Positions 22,752 through 31,884 of a stretch of 64,000 nt of DNA are shown here, in pieces. Position numbers and translations under genes: made by a program. The first letter of the stretch is position 1. The number at the start of each line of letters is the position of its first letter. Origin of the DNA: Nocardiopsis potens DSM 45234 (lineage in GTDB: Bacteria; Actinomycetota; Actinomycetes; Streptosporangiales; Streptosporangiaceae); contig NZ_ANBB01000019.1 of the NCBI RefSeq assembly GCF_000341105.1, positions 1 through 64,000 of the forward strand, read 5' to 3'. The notes below the pieces were generated by a model, which did no database searches, was not told where the DNA came from, and worked only from the letters and a program-made list of their open reading frames with translations.

Positions 22752-23218
22752 GCGCCCCTCCCGACCTTCACTGTGCGTATTCATCCAGGTCAGGGGCGGG
22801 CGGTGGTTTCAAGGGCGGCCGGCCCCGGTACCCGGGCGACGCGGGAACGGCGCCCCGCCACCCCGGCCGCCCCTCCCTGCTCTGCCGCACCCGACCGACC
22901 AGCCGGTCCCCACCGCCGCCCTCGCCGCCCGCTTGAACCTCTGCCCCGTGGGGCCCGACACCCGGGCGACACTCGCGCCCCGGCCCTACCGCTGCCGTCG
23001 CCGCCCGTCTTGACCTTTGCTCTGCGGGGCGCCGCACCGGACCGGCCGGCCGGCACGCCCTCCCGCCGTCGCTGCCCGCTTGAACCTTCGCTCCGCGAGG
23101 CGCCGCGCCTGACCGGAATGCCGGATCGCTGAGGGGAGAAGGGGGGATCGGCACCGGGGAAACGCCCTGCCTGCCGCCCCTGTCCCGCCGACCGCTCCCT
23201 CTCGATGATCTGGGCGTC

Positions 23219-23250
23219 GTTGCCGTCTCGACCGGCTTTGAGACGGCAAC
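23219..23250. terminator. Hairpin at the edge of repeat B, downstream of the kinase gene
   Basis: 11-bp perfect arms GTTGCCGTCTC (23219-23229) and GAGACGGCAAC (23240-23250). It lies 25 bp past the kinase stop and is flanked by GATGATC on the left and GATCAAC on the right, like other hairpins of this window. Confidence 0.5.
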
Positions 23251-23274
23251 AACTCCAAGATCAACGGGACAGGG

Positions 23275-25151
23275 TCAGTCCTGGGTGAACGACTCCACGG
23301 TCCGCTCGAAGACCGGCTCGTATCCGCGAACCTCGCCCTGTGGGACGTTCAGGGTCAGCGTGAAGCCCTCGTCGTCAGCGATCACGCCGTAGACGGTCAT
23401 GTGCCGCTCCGGGGTCGGCCAGGTGCCGTTGCTCAGCGTCCGGGTCAGCCGGACCACCTCGTAGTCGCTGTCCCAGTGGCCGGGGTACTCCGCGACCGGG
23501 ACCACCCGGGTCTCGCCGGTCCGCACCCCGGTGGAGCCCTCCTCTTCGAGCGGGCCCGGGTCGCTCTGCCCCTCCAGGAAGCCCTCCCCGGTCAGGTCGT
23601 CGTTGTTGTGCCAGGTCTTGACCCAGATCGAGTGGTCCCCCGACTCCGACTCGAACCGCACGCTCCCGTCGCCCAGCCAGCCGAAATCCTCGTGGACCCG
23701 CCACTCCTCCGGATACTCCACCCGGAACATGTCGGCCTGGTACACGGCGTAGGCGTCCTCGTCGACGGCCGCGCCGCCGGAGGCGACCGCCGCCACCGCG
23801 ACCACCAGGAGCAGCAGAAGCGCCCCGCCCCCGCAGGCCAGTCCGATGAGGAGCCCGCGGGGACGCCGGTCCGCCCGGCCGGGCGGACCGGATGGGGCGG
23901 CCGGAGCGGCGGGGACGGCCCCCGTCGCCCCGGGGTCGGCGGTGGGCGGCGCACCGGCCCCGGGGCGCCGCCCGGTTGGAGCGTTCGGCGCGTTCGGTAC
24001 GGCGCGGCGCGGAGGCGGTGCCGGGACCGCCCCCGTGGCGGACGGCGCTTCCGCCGGCCCGGCGGCCGGGAGACCGGCTCCGCGCCGCCACGGGAAGGCG
24101 CCGAGGGAGGCGCGGACGGCGGAGACGGTGAAGGCGGCGGAGATGGAGCCCTGCCCGCCGCCGGGGGCGGCCCGGATGGCGCCCTGCCCGCCGCCGGGGG
24201 CGGCCCGGATGGCGCCTTCCCCTTCGCCGGAGGCGGTGCCGATGGTGCCTTCCGCTCTCCCGGGAGCGGTGCGGGTGGGGCCTTCCGCTCCGCCGGGGGC
24301 GGGCCCGCAGGGGCCGGGGAGGTCTGGGAGGCCGGGGAGGGCACGTCGAGCATGCGCAGGGCCTCGGCCGCACCCGGTCGGGCTTCCGGGTCCCGCCGGA
24401 GCAGGGCGGCGAGCAGCGGCCGCAGCGGAGCGGCCTGCGGGGCCGGCGGGACCGGGGCGGTGAGCACCGCGGCGATGGTGGCCGTCACCGTGGGCCGGCG
24501 GAACGGCGAGCGCCCGGTGAGCGCCGTCTGCAGGGTCACGCCGGCGCTCCACAGGTCGCCGGCGGGGGTCGTGCCGCCGGACTCCAGTCGCTCCGGCGGC
24601 ATGTACTCCGGCGAGCCGATCAGCGTCCCGGTGCGGGTGATCGCGGTCCCGCCCTCGACGGTGGCGATGCCGAAGTCGGTGATGACCACCCGGTCGCCGC
24701 CGAGCACCATCACGTTGCCGGGTTTGATGTCCCGGTGCACCACGCCCGCCAGGTGCGCCGCGTGCAGTCCCTCCAGCAGCCCGCGGGCGAGCCGGGCGGC
24801 GCGCGCGGGCGGCGGCGGGCCCTCCGCGCGCAGCAGCTCCTCCAGCGAGCGGCCGCGGAGCAGCTCCATCACCACCCACGGGGTGCCCCCGTGGTCGAAG
24901 ACGTCGTGCACGGTGACCACCGACGGGTGCTCGATCCGCGCCGCGGCCCGCGCCTCGCGCAGCACCCGCTGCCGGGTCTCGGCGCGCAGCGCCTCGGGGA
25001 GCGATGCCGGCAGCAGCACCTCCTTGACCGCGACCTCCCGCTCCAGGGCGGTGTCCCAGGCCCGCCACACCGCGCCCATGCCGCCCCGGCCCAGTTCCCC
25101 GCCGAGCCGGTAGCGGCCGGCGATGGTGCGGGAGCCGTCGTCCACGGGCAT
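23275..25151 (-). CDS. Ser/Thr protein kinase with apparent frameshift before its membrane-sensor half
   Basis: The N-terminal frame (25151 down to about 24100) encodes a complete Hanks kinase: LGRGGMGAVW, VAVKEVLLP, HRDIKPGN, ITDFGIATVEGG, GSPEYMPPE, then a Pro/Ala-rich linker. That frame continues as nonsense to a stop at 23592. The membrane helix (LLIGLACGGGALLLLLVVAVAAV) and external domain (FRVEYPEEWRVHEDFGW to VESFTQD, stop 23275) lie in another frame. Joining them needs a -1 shift (one base lost) in the linker, around 24050-24150, where both frames are open. The neighbour kinase has the same layout intact. A mutation, a GC-related sequencing indel, or programmed slippage would all fit. 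Start ATG 25151. Confidence 0.75.
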
Positions 25152-25210
25152 TCGGGGCCTCGCAATGGGGGAGGGGCGAACGGGGGGAGCAGGCGGGAGG
25201 GGAGGCGGAC

Positions 25211-25256
25211 CGCAAGCGACCGCCGGAGGAGGCGCCTCCTCCGGCGGTCGCTTGCG
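25211..25256. terminator. Perfect 46-bp palindrome between the two kinase genes
   Basis: Two perfect 23-bp arms (25211-25233 and 25234-25256) meet with no spacer. It lies 22 bp past the stop of the upstream kinase and 60 bp before the start of the next, so it probably ends the first transcript and could also extrude as a cruciform. Confidence 0.6.
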
Positions 25257-25277
25257 AGCGGCGCCGGGTCTACCGGG

Positions 25278-27167
25278 TCACTTGATGACCCAGCTGTTCA
25301 GAGCGTCCTGGAGGGTCTGCTCGTACTGCTCGGCGTCCTCCTCGGGGACGTTCATGGACAGGGCGTAGCCCTTGTCGCCCACCACCACGTTGTACTCGGT
25401 GAGGTGGCGGTCCTCCTTGTCCCAGTCGTCGGCGGTGTAGCGGTTGACCACGACGGCGACGTCGTGCTCCGAGCCCCACCCGGAGGGCAGCTCCGAGGCG
25501 GGAACCTGGCGCAGGTCGTCGGTCCGGTAGTTCTCGTAGTCGTCCGAGGAGCTGAACCGCTCGTCGTCGGTCTCCAGCTGGTCCAGGCTGGCCAGCCCGC
25601 CGGTGTTGTCCCAGGTGGCGACCATCAGCCGGCGCTCGGAGGTGGGGTCGTAGAAGGACACCGCCCCGGTGCCGTCGGGCTCCAGCTCGTCGTCGTAGAC
25701 GGTCCACCCCTCGGGGTAGCCGATGCTGTACCAGTCGGCGTCGTAGGACTCGAAGGAGGCCGGCGTGGGGTTCTCCTCGGGGCTCGGGGAGGCCGAGGCG
25801 CTGGGATCGGCGACCGGCGGGTCGACGGGCTCCTCCGGCTGGCTGCTCAGCGCGATGAGGCCGACCGTGGCCGCGCCGATCACCAGCACCAGCACCAGTC
25901 CGCACCCGATCAGGCCGAACACCAGCGGGGTGGCCTTGCCGCCCTTCTTCTTCTCCGCCGGCGGGGCGGAGTAGGAGTGCTGGCCCGGACCGGGGCCCGG
26001 GCCGGGGACGGGACCGGGGCCGGGGTAGCCCGGGCCGGGCCCCGGCGGTGGCGGCGGTCCGGCGGGCGCCGCGGACGGCCAGCCGCCGCTGGGCGCGTTC
26101 GGACCGGGGCCGCCGGGCCCCTCCGGTCCGGGGCCGCCCGGGCCCGGGAACCCGCCGGGAGGCGGACCGGGGACGCCTCCGGCGGGGGTCCCCGCGGCGG
26201 GGAGGCCCGCCGCCGGGGTGCCCGCGGGCACCCCGCCGGCCGGGGTCCCCGCGGAGGGCATGCCGCCCGCCGGGGTCGGCGCGGCGAAGGGGACGCCGGC
26301 CGGGCCGGCGGAGGGCGTCCCGGCGGCCGGGGTGCCCGCGCCGCCCGGGGGCCGCTGCTCGCGCAGCATCCGCAGGGCGTCGCCGGCGCCCAGCCGCCGC
26401 CCCGGATCGCGCTCCAGCAGCCCGCCGATCAGCGGCTCCAGCGGGCCGGCCTGCGGCACCGGCGGGATCGGCGCGGACAGCACCGCGGCGATCGCGCCGG
26501 TGATGCTCTCCCGGTGGAACGGGGACGACCCGCTCAGCGCCGCGTACAGCGTCACGCCGGCGCTCCACAGGTCGCCGGCGGGGGTGGCCGCGCCGCCCTC
26601 GAACCGCTCCGGCGGCATGTACTCCGGCGAGCCGACCAGGGCGCCGGTACGGGTGATGGAGGCGCCGCCCTCGACGGTGGCGATGCCGAAGTCGGTGATG
26701 ACGACCCGGTCGTCGTCGCAGACCATCACGTTGCCGGGCTTGATGTCCCGGTGCACGACGCCCGCCTCGTGCGCCGCCCGCAGCCCCTCCAGCAGGGCCT
26801 TGGCGATCTCCGCGGTGCGCGGGGCGGACAGCGTCCCGCCCTCCGCGATCACCTGGTCCAGGGAGCGGCCGGGGATGAGTTCCATGACCACCCACGGGTT
26901 GTCCTCGTGGTCGAAGACGTCGTGGACGGTGACGATCGAGGGGTGCGGCACGCGTGCCGCGCTCCGCGCCTCGCGCAGCACCCGCGCGCGGGCCTCGGAG
27001 CGCTCGACGTCGGACAGGTGGCTGGGAAGGAGGATCTCCTTGACGGCGACATGGCGCTGGAGCTGGGTATCCCAGGCGTGCCAGACGATGCCCATGCCGC
27101 CCCGCCCCAGCTCACTGTCCAACCGGTAGCGCCCGGCGACCAGCCGGGCACCGCTGTCCGTGGACAT
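25278..27167 (-). CDS. Membrane Ser/Thr protein kinase with PsbP-like external domain
   Basis: A 629-residue receptor kinase. The kinase domain (residues 12-270) has LGRGGMGIVW, VAVKEILLPSHL, VVHRDIKPGN, ITDFGIATVEGGASITRTG and GSPEYMPPERF. A Gly/Pro/Ala-rich linker of about 130 residues with repeated AGTPAG/AGGVP follows. One membrane helix near residue 415 (VFGLIGCGLVLVLVIGAATVGLIAL) leads to an external domain of about 170 residues starting SIGYPEGWTVYDDE. It is the paralogue and neighbour of the frameshifted kinase and reads in the same direction. ATG 27167 follows GAGAGG. The signal sensed is unknown. Confidence 0.9.
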   Translation of the reverse strand: MSTDSGARLVAGRYRLDSELGRGGMGIVWHAWDTQLQRHVAVKEILLPSHLSDVERSEARARVLREARSAARVPHPSIVTVHDVFDHEDNPWVVMELIPGRSLDQVIAEGGTLSAPRTAEIAKALLEGLRAAHEAGVVHRDIKPGNVMVCDDDRVVITDFGIATVEGGASITRTGALVGSPEYMPPERFEGGAATPAGDLWSAGVTLYAALSGSSPFHRESITGAIAAVLSAPIPPVPQAGPLEPLIGGLLERDPGRRLGAGDALRMLREQRPPGGAGTPAAGTPSAGPAGVPFAAPTPAGGMPSAGTPAGGVPAGTPAAGLPAAGTPAGGVPGPPPGGFPGPGGPGPEGPGGPGPNAPSGGWPSAAPAGPPPPPGPGPGYPGPGPVPGPGPGPGQHSYSAPPAEKKKGGKATPLVFGLIGCGLVLVLVIGAATVGLIALSSQPEEPVDPPVADPSASASPSPEENPTPASFESYDADWYSIGYPEGWTVYDDELEPDGTGAVSFYDPTSERRLMVATWDNTGGLASLDQLETDDERFSSSDDYENYRTDDLRQVPASELPSGWGSEHDVAVVVNRYTADDWDKEDRHLTEYNVVVGDKGYALSMNVPEEDAEQYEQTLQDALNSWVIK

Positions 27168-27228
27168 ATGGAGGGCCTCTCAGAGGGAGGGGGTAAGCGT
27201 GCTCGTGTGCAGCAGGCTACTAACTTGC

Positions 27229-27333
27229 GGCCGGACATGCGTCTCGTAGGGGTATGCGATGCATGTCCGGAACCTGCCGTCGGCCGGACATGCGTCTCGC
27301 AGGGGTATGCGATGCATGTCCGGAACCTGCCGT
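27229..27333. repeat. Tandem 53-bp repeat of a hairpin, two copies, between fumC and the kinase
   Basis: Copies begin near 27229 and 27282 and differ at about one base. Each contains the inverted arms CCGGACATGC and GCATGTCCGG (27231-27240 with 27261-27270; 27284-27293 with 27314-27323) around a 20-nt loop. They sit after the fumC stop and 62-166 bp before the kinase start, so they may terminate fumC, regulate the kinase, or both. Confidence 0.75.
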
Positions 27334-27454
27334 GCGGTGCGCAGAGGACGCCCCGTGCCGCTCCGACGGGGGCCGGGCCGGGAGTGGAGGGGGAGCGGGG
27401 GGAAGCGGCGGGGGCGGCGCCCGGTCGGCGCCGCCCCCGCACGATGGCCGCCCG

Positions 27455-28843
27455 CTACTGCGAGTTGGTCATCTTCAGCACGTCGAGGGCCTCGTCCAGC
27501 TGGGCCTCGGTGAGCTTGCCGGCCTCGATGTAGCCGCGCTCCACGACCACCTGGCGGATGGTCTTCCGCTCGGCCAGCGCCTGCTTGGCGACCTTGGCCG
27601 CCTCCTCGTAGCCGATGTAGCGGTTCAGCGGCGTCACGATGGAGGGGGAGGACTCCGCGTACTCGCGGCAGCGCTCCTCGTTGGCCTCGATGCCGGCGAC
27701 GCAGCGGTCCGCGAACACCCGGGAGACGTTGGCCAGCAGCCGGATCGACTCCAGCACGTTCCGGCCGATCATCGGCAGCTGCACGTTGAGCTCGAAGTTG
27801 CCCGTCGCGCCGCCGAACGCCACCGCGGCGTCGTTCCCGACCACCTGCGAGGAGACCTGGAGCATCGCCTCGCACAGCACCGGGTTGACCTTGCCCGGCA
27901 TGATCGACGAGCCCGGCTGCAGGTCCGGCAGGTAGATCTCGGTGAGGCCGGTGCGCGGCCCCGAGCCCATCCAGCGGATGTCGTTGGCGATCTTGGCGAA
28001 GCTCACCGCGATGGTCCGCAGCTGCCCGGAGAGCTCGACCAGCCCGTCCCGGGCGCCCTGCGCCTCGAAGTGGTCCCGGGCCTCGGTCAGCGGGAGGCCG
28101 GTGGCGGAGGCGATCTCGGCGATCACCCGCGGGGCGAAGCCCTCCGGGGTGTTGATGCCGGTGCCCACCGCGGTGCCGCCCAGCGGCAGCTCGGCGACCC
28201 GGGGCAGCACCGCCTTGAGCCGCTCCACGCCGTAGCCGACCTGCGCGGCGTAGCCGGCGAACTCCTGGCCCAGGGTGACCGGGGTGGCGTCCATCAGGTG
28301 CGTGCGGCCGCTCTTCACCACGCCGGCGAACTCGACCGACTTGCGGTTCAGCTCGCCCTGGAGGTGGGTGAGCGCCGGGACCAGGTCGTTGACGACCGCC
28401 GCGGTCGCCGCGATGTGCAGCGAGGAGGGGTACACGTCGTTGGACGACTGGGAGGCGTTGACGTGGTCGTTGGGGTGCACGTCCAGGCCGGAGGCGGCCT
28501 TGGCCAGCGTGGCGACGACCTCGTTGGTGTTCATGTTGCTGGACGTGCCCGAACCGGTCTGGAACACGTCGATCGGGAACTCGCCGTTCCACTTGCCCTC
28601 GGCGACCTCCAGGGCCGCCTCGCGGATCGCCTTGCCCAGGGCGTCGGAGATGACCCCCAGCTCCGCGTTGACCTTCGCGGCGGCGGCCTTGATGTGGCCG
28701 AGCGCCGAGATGTTGGCGGCCTCCAGCCCCTGGCCGGAAATGGGGAAGTTCTCCACCGCCCGCTGGGTCTGCGCACGCCACTTGGCCTCGGCGGGCACCT
28801 TGACCTCGCCCATCGAGTCGTGCTCGATGCGGTAATCACTCAT
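27455..28843 (-). CDS. fumC: Fumarate hydratase, class II
   Basis: A 462-residue class II fumarase, the reversible hydration of fumarate to malate in the TCA cycle. Family blocks are [16 protein letters not shown], the [17 protein letters not shown] substrate site, [17 protein letters not shown], and the signature [11 protein letters not shown] with the catalytic Ser. Length is typical and no iron-sulfur Cys motif is present. ATG 28843 follows GGAGGTG about 11 nt upstream; the upstream in-frame extension is not family-like. The gene lies close to glpX, as often in actinobacteria, though here separated by transport genes. Confidence 0.97.
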   Translation of the reverse strand: MSDYRIEHDSMGEVKVPAEAKWRAQTQRAVENFPISGQGLEAANISALGHIKAAAAKVNAELGVISDALGKAIREAALEVAEGKWNGEFPIDVFQTGSGTSSNMNTNEVVATLAKAASGLDVHPNDHVNASQSSNDVYPSSLHIAATAAVVNDLVPALTHLQGELNRKSVEFAGVVKSGRTHLMDATPVTLGQEFAGYAAQVGYGVERLKAVLPRVAELPLGGTAVGTGINTPEGFAPRVIAEIASATGLPLTEARDHFEAQGARDGLVELSGQLRTIAVSFAKIANDIRWMGSGPRTGLTEIYLPDLQPGSSIMPGKVNPVLCEAMLQVSSQVVGNDAAVAFGGATGNFELNVQLPMIGRNVLESIRLLANVSRVFADRCVAGIEANEERCREYAESSPSIVTPLNRYIGYEEAAKVAKQALAERKTIRQVVVERGYIEAGKLTEAQLDEALDVLKMTNSQ

Positions 28844-28954
28844 CTTTGAAAGACACCTCCAGGGAAACCTGCCCCCAAGATTGCCAGAAGTGGGCCGGAC
28901 AGGCGCGGGCGACCCCGCAGAGAGCACCGGTGACCTCGGTGAACGTGGCGGGTG

Positions 28955-30214
28955 TCACCCCCGCGCGGACTCCGCGGCCGACCCGGGGGACCCGGCCGGC
29001 CCGGCGCCGGGGCGCGGCGGGTCGAAGGACCGGGCGAGCAGCACCGCGCCGAGCAGCAGCGCCGTCGGCGCGGCGAAGGCGGCGCGCAGGTCCAGCGCCT
29101 CGGCGATGCCGCCGATGAGCACCGCGCCCAGCACGAAGCCGACGTAGTTGGAGACGTTCACCCGGGCCACCGCGGTGCCGCCGCCGTCCGGGTCGAGCCG
29201 GCCCGCGGCGGAGAACCCGATCGGCATGACCACCGAGGCGCCCAGCCCGGTCAGCGCGAACCCGGCGACCGCGACCCAGGCGGAGGGCGCGCCGGTCGCG
29301 CAGGCCAGCCCGGCGAACGCGGCCCCGGCCCCGGCGCGCACCACCGCGACCGGCCCGAACCGGCGGACCGCGTGGTCGCCCAGGGCCCTGCCGAGCAGCG
29401 TGGTCGCCTGGTAGGCCCCGTAGCCGAGCGGGGCCAGGGCGGCCGAGCCGAGCGCGGCCTCGATGTAGACCGCGCTCCACGAGGAGACCGCGGAGTCGGC
29501 GATGTAGACGACGGCCAGCGCGGAACCGACCAGCAGGATCGGCCGCCACGGGATGCGCGGCCGGGGCGCGGCCCCGGCGGCCTCCGCGTCCGGCCCGGCC
29601 CCTCCGCCCCGCTCGGCGGGGGCGTCCCGGTGCAGCAGCGGCCCGGCGGTGAGGGAGACGGCGAGGCCGACCGCGGCCGCCGCGCCGAACGCGGCGGCGA
29701 GCCCGACGCCCCGCCCGGGGTCGGAGGTGAAGGCGGCCCAGAGCGAGCCGAGCACCGCGCCGGCGCTCCACACCGCGTGGAACCCGGTGAGCAGGCTGGT
29801 GCCGTACCGCCGCTCCACCGCGACGGCCTGGGTGTTCATCGTCGCGTCCACCGCGCCGAGCAGCAGCCCCACCGCGGCGACGGCGGCGTACAGCCCGGGG
29901 AGGGTGGGCACCGTGCCGGCGGCGGCGACCGCCAGCACCAGCGCGGGCTGGGCGACCCGCACCACCCGCCTGCTGCCGAACCGCACCGACGCGCTCCCGG
30001 CCAGCACGCTGCCGGCCCCGGCGACCACCGGGACCAGCGCGAGCACGGCGGTCAGCTCGCCTTCCCCCAGCTCGAACCGGGCCTGCAGTGCGGGGACCCG
30101 GGTGACCAGGGTGGCGAAGGCCAGTCCGGTGGTGAAGAAGACCCCGGACACGGCGGCCCGCGCGCGCCGGGCGACCCGATCGGTTCCTCCGGCGGCGGGG
30201 GGAGAGGAGCGCAT
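28955..30214 (-). CDS. MFS transporter
   Basis: A 419-residue membrane protein with about 12 predicted helices in two blocks (residues 15-190 and 225-400) split by a cytoplasmic loop rich in Gly and Ala around residue 215. The loop after helix 2 reads SVRFGSRRVVRVAQP, the position of the MFS motif. GAVDATMNTQAVAVERRYG and GFHAVWSAGAVLGSLW resemble the YbjJ/FucP-like branch. Substrate unknown; either sugar uptake or drug export is possible. ATG 30214 follows GGAGGG. It is co-oriented with the downstream fumC, about 110 bp apart. Confidence 0.8.
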   Translation of the reverse strand: MRSSPPAAGGTDRVARRARAAVSGVFFTTGLAFATLVTRVPALQARFELGEGELTAVLALVPVVAGAGSVLAGSASVRFGSRRVVRVAQPALVLAVAAAGTVPTLPGLYAAVAAVGLLLGAVDATMNTQAVAVERRYGTSLLTGFHAVWSAGAVLGSLWAAFTSDPGRGVGLAAAFGAAAAVGLAVSLTAGPLLHRDAPAERGGGAGPDAEAAGAAPRPRIPWRPILLVGSALAVVYIADSAVSSWSAVYIEAALGSAALAPLGYGAYQATTLLGRALGDHAVRRFGPVAVVRAGAGAAFAGLACATGAPSAWVAVAGFALTGLGASVVMPIGFSAAGRLDPDGGGTAVARVNVSNYVGFVLGAVLIGGIAEALDLRAAFAAPTALLLGAVLLARSFDPPRPGAGPAGSPGSAAESARG

Positions 30215-30322
30215 GGACCCTCCGGGAACATGAAACCGTCTCAGGTATTCCCGGTAACGTACTCCGCCGCCCCGCCGGGCGCCAGACCCTCTCCCGTACG
30301 CGGAGGCGGCCCCGGACAGGGG

Positions 30323-30352
30323 GGAGCCCCCGGCTTTCCGGCCGGGGGCTCC
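30323..30352 (-). terminator. Hairpin terminator after the LPMO gene
   Basis: 12-bp perfect arms (30323-30334, 30341-30352) and a 6-nt loop, 48 bp downstream of the LPMO stop on the minus strand. Confidence 0.6.
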
Positions 30353-30399
30353 ACCGGTTCAGGGGATCGCGGTCCGCTCCGCGGACGGGATCCGGGGGA

Positions 30400-31461
30400 T
30401 CAGGCGCGGTGGGTGCCGGCGGTGCGGCGCTTGCGGGTGTAGACCATCGTGGCGAAGCCGGTGACCAGGGCGGCCATGGCGGCGAGGAAGAGGCCGGTGA
30501 TCGCGGAGCCGGTCAGCGGGAGGGCGTCCGCGCCGCTCGCGGCGTGGGCGCCGTGGCCGGAGGCGTGCGAGTCGCCGGCGCCGGCCGCTCCGGCGGTGCC
30601 GTCCGAACCGCCCGAGCCGTCAGAGCCGTCCGAAGCGCCGGCCGCCGCGCCGCCGTCCTCCTCCGCGGAGCCGCCGCCGTCGTGGCCGACGGTGTCGACG
30701 TAGCCGTCGCCCTGTGCGGAGGCGTTCCCGTCGCCCTCGTCACCGCCGTGGCCGGCGGCGTGCCCGTCGTGGCCTCCGGTGTCCTCCGGGGCGAAGGCCG
30801 GGGCGGCCGGCTGCGAGGCGCCCCCGCCGCCGAACGACACGTCGGAGCAGGAGTAGAACGCCTCGGGGCTGTCGGTGCGCTGCCAGATCGCGTAGATCAT
30901 GTGCTGGCCGCTCTTGCCCTCGGGCAGTGCGCCGGTGAGCCGGTAGGTCCCGTCCACCACCTCGGGGTCGTCGACCCGCAGGAACGGCTCGGGCTCCAGG
31001 GCGTCCCAGGTGAGCCGCTTGTCCTGGCTCCAGCCGTCCTTGGTCACGTACAGCTCGAAGTAGCCCCGGTGCGGGGCGCTGGCGGTGTAGGTGAAGGTGT
31101 GCTGCCCGCTGGACGGCAGCGCGGTGGTGTGCCAGGCGCCGGGGGCGTCCAGCCCGGAGTACTTGGCCCGGCCGGCGCTGCACAGCTGCCCGTCGGGGAT
31201 GATCTCCCGGTGCCGGCCGTCGGCGTTGGGGATGTTGACCTCGTTCCAGTCGTAGAGCGGCTGGGTGCCGTTCTCCGCGACCAGGTTCTTGCAGACCTCG
31301 GACTGCGGGTTCTCCGGGCCTTCCTCGAAGCAGGCGGCGATCCGGCTGACCGGGTCGCCCATGGTGCCGTGGGCGTTTGCGGTGCCCGCGGTCAGGGTTC
31401 CGAGGGCCAGGGGGATTCCGGTGAGCACGGCTGCGGTGCGGAGTGCACGGGCCAGTCTCAT
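30400..31461 (-). CDS. AA10 lytic polysaccharide monooxygenase with LPXTG-type wall anchor
   Basis: A 353-residue copper oxygenase for chitin or cellulose. The signal peptide ends TANA, leaving His31 as the mature N terminus (AHGTMGDPVSR), one arm of the copper histidine brace; His131 in SAPHRGYFELYVTKDGW is the other. The catalytic domain ends near residue 210. A His/Gly/Asp/Ser-rich linker follows, then LPLTG at residue 314, a hydrophobic helix and a TRKRR tail, the layout of a sortase substrate. Most actinobacterial AA10 enzymes are released, so surface display is unusual. ATG 31461 follows GAGGAG. No sortase gene is in the window. Confidence 0.9.
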   Translation of the reverse strand: MRLARALRTAAVLTGIPLALGTLTAGTANAHGTMGDPVSRIAACFEEGPENPQSEVCKNLVAENGTQPLYDWNEVNIPNADGRHREIIPDGQLCSAGRAKYSGLDAPGAWHTTALPSSGQHTFTYTASAPHRGYFELYVTKDGWSQDKRLTWDALEPEPFLRVDDPEVVDGTYRLTGALPEGKSGQHMIYAIWQRTDSPEAFYSCSDVSFGGGGASQPAAPAFAPEDTGGHDGHAAGHGGDEGDGNASAQGDGYVDTVGHDGGGSAEEDGGAAAGASDGSDGSGGSDGTAGAAGAGDSHASGHGAHAASGADALPLTGSAITGLFLAAMAALVTGFATMVYTRKRRTAGTHRA

Positions 31462-31871
31462 GGGGGGTTTCTCCTCGGTTGGACGTGAGCGGGAACCGCG
31501 CGATTGATCAGACCGCGCGGCCGTCCGGGCTGGAGAGGACGACCTTTCGGGTTCGGTTCCAGCCCTCCCGAAAGGTTCGGAACGGGACTATACACATTCG
31601 CAACCAAGAAAAGTCAATATCCGGAAAAGTTACCCTCTGCCTGCATGCTTGCGCTTGAGAGCAAGCAATGGTAAACATTCCTTACAGTGCGTTCCGGGGC
31701 ATTCCGAGAACCGAATTGCCCGCCCCGGGCGCCCGGCCCGCCGCACCCGGACGGCCGTTTTCCGCCGTGCCCGATTCCGCGGACGATCCCGTGCGAATCC
31801 GGGCCGGTTCCGACGATTCCCCCCGATTCCTCCATGCGGAAAAACCTTTGGGAATCTCGGCTCGCCTTATC
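31462..31871. other. AT-richer divergent promoter region, LPMO / ABC exporter
   Basis: About 410 bp, with a conspicuously AT-rich stretch around 31590-31690 against a very GC-rich background. It includes a short inverted repeat GCTTGC/GCAAGC (31647-31652, 31661-31666). It should hold the LPMO promoter. I found no clear DasR or CebR box. Confidence 0.4.
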
Positions 31872-31877
31872 TACCGT
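31848..31877 (+). promoter_or_regulatory. Leaderless promoter of the ABC exporter operon
   Basis: -35 TTGGGA (31848-31853), 18-nt spacer, -10 TACCGT (31872-31877), then exactly 7 nt to ATG 31885. There is no ribosome site, as expected for a leaderless message. Confidence 0.55.
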
Positions 31878-31884
31878 GGGCCCT

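Larger units (their letters stand above)
21925..23270. repeat. Composite inverted-repeat element, copy B (inverted relative to A and C)
   Basis: About 1.35 kb between convergent genes. Six forward units are anchored at 21958, 22028, 22100, 22176, 22247 and 22324; three reverse units lie near 22931, 23003 and 23071. The core (22458-22751) reads in the opposite direction to A and C. The right flank (about 23085-23205) is nearly identical, in reverse complement, to the left flank of copy C (about 42800-42925), so the whole element, not only the core, is inverted. A hairpin (23219-23250) closes the right end just before the kinase stop codon. Confidence 0.85.

Noticed and set aside
24050-24150. 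Programmed -1 frameshift site in the split kinase
   Set aside because: No slippery heptamer or obvious downstream pseudoknot recognised; kept only as one of three explanations.
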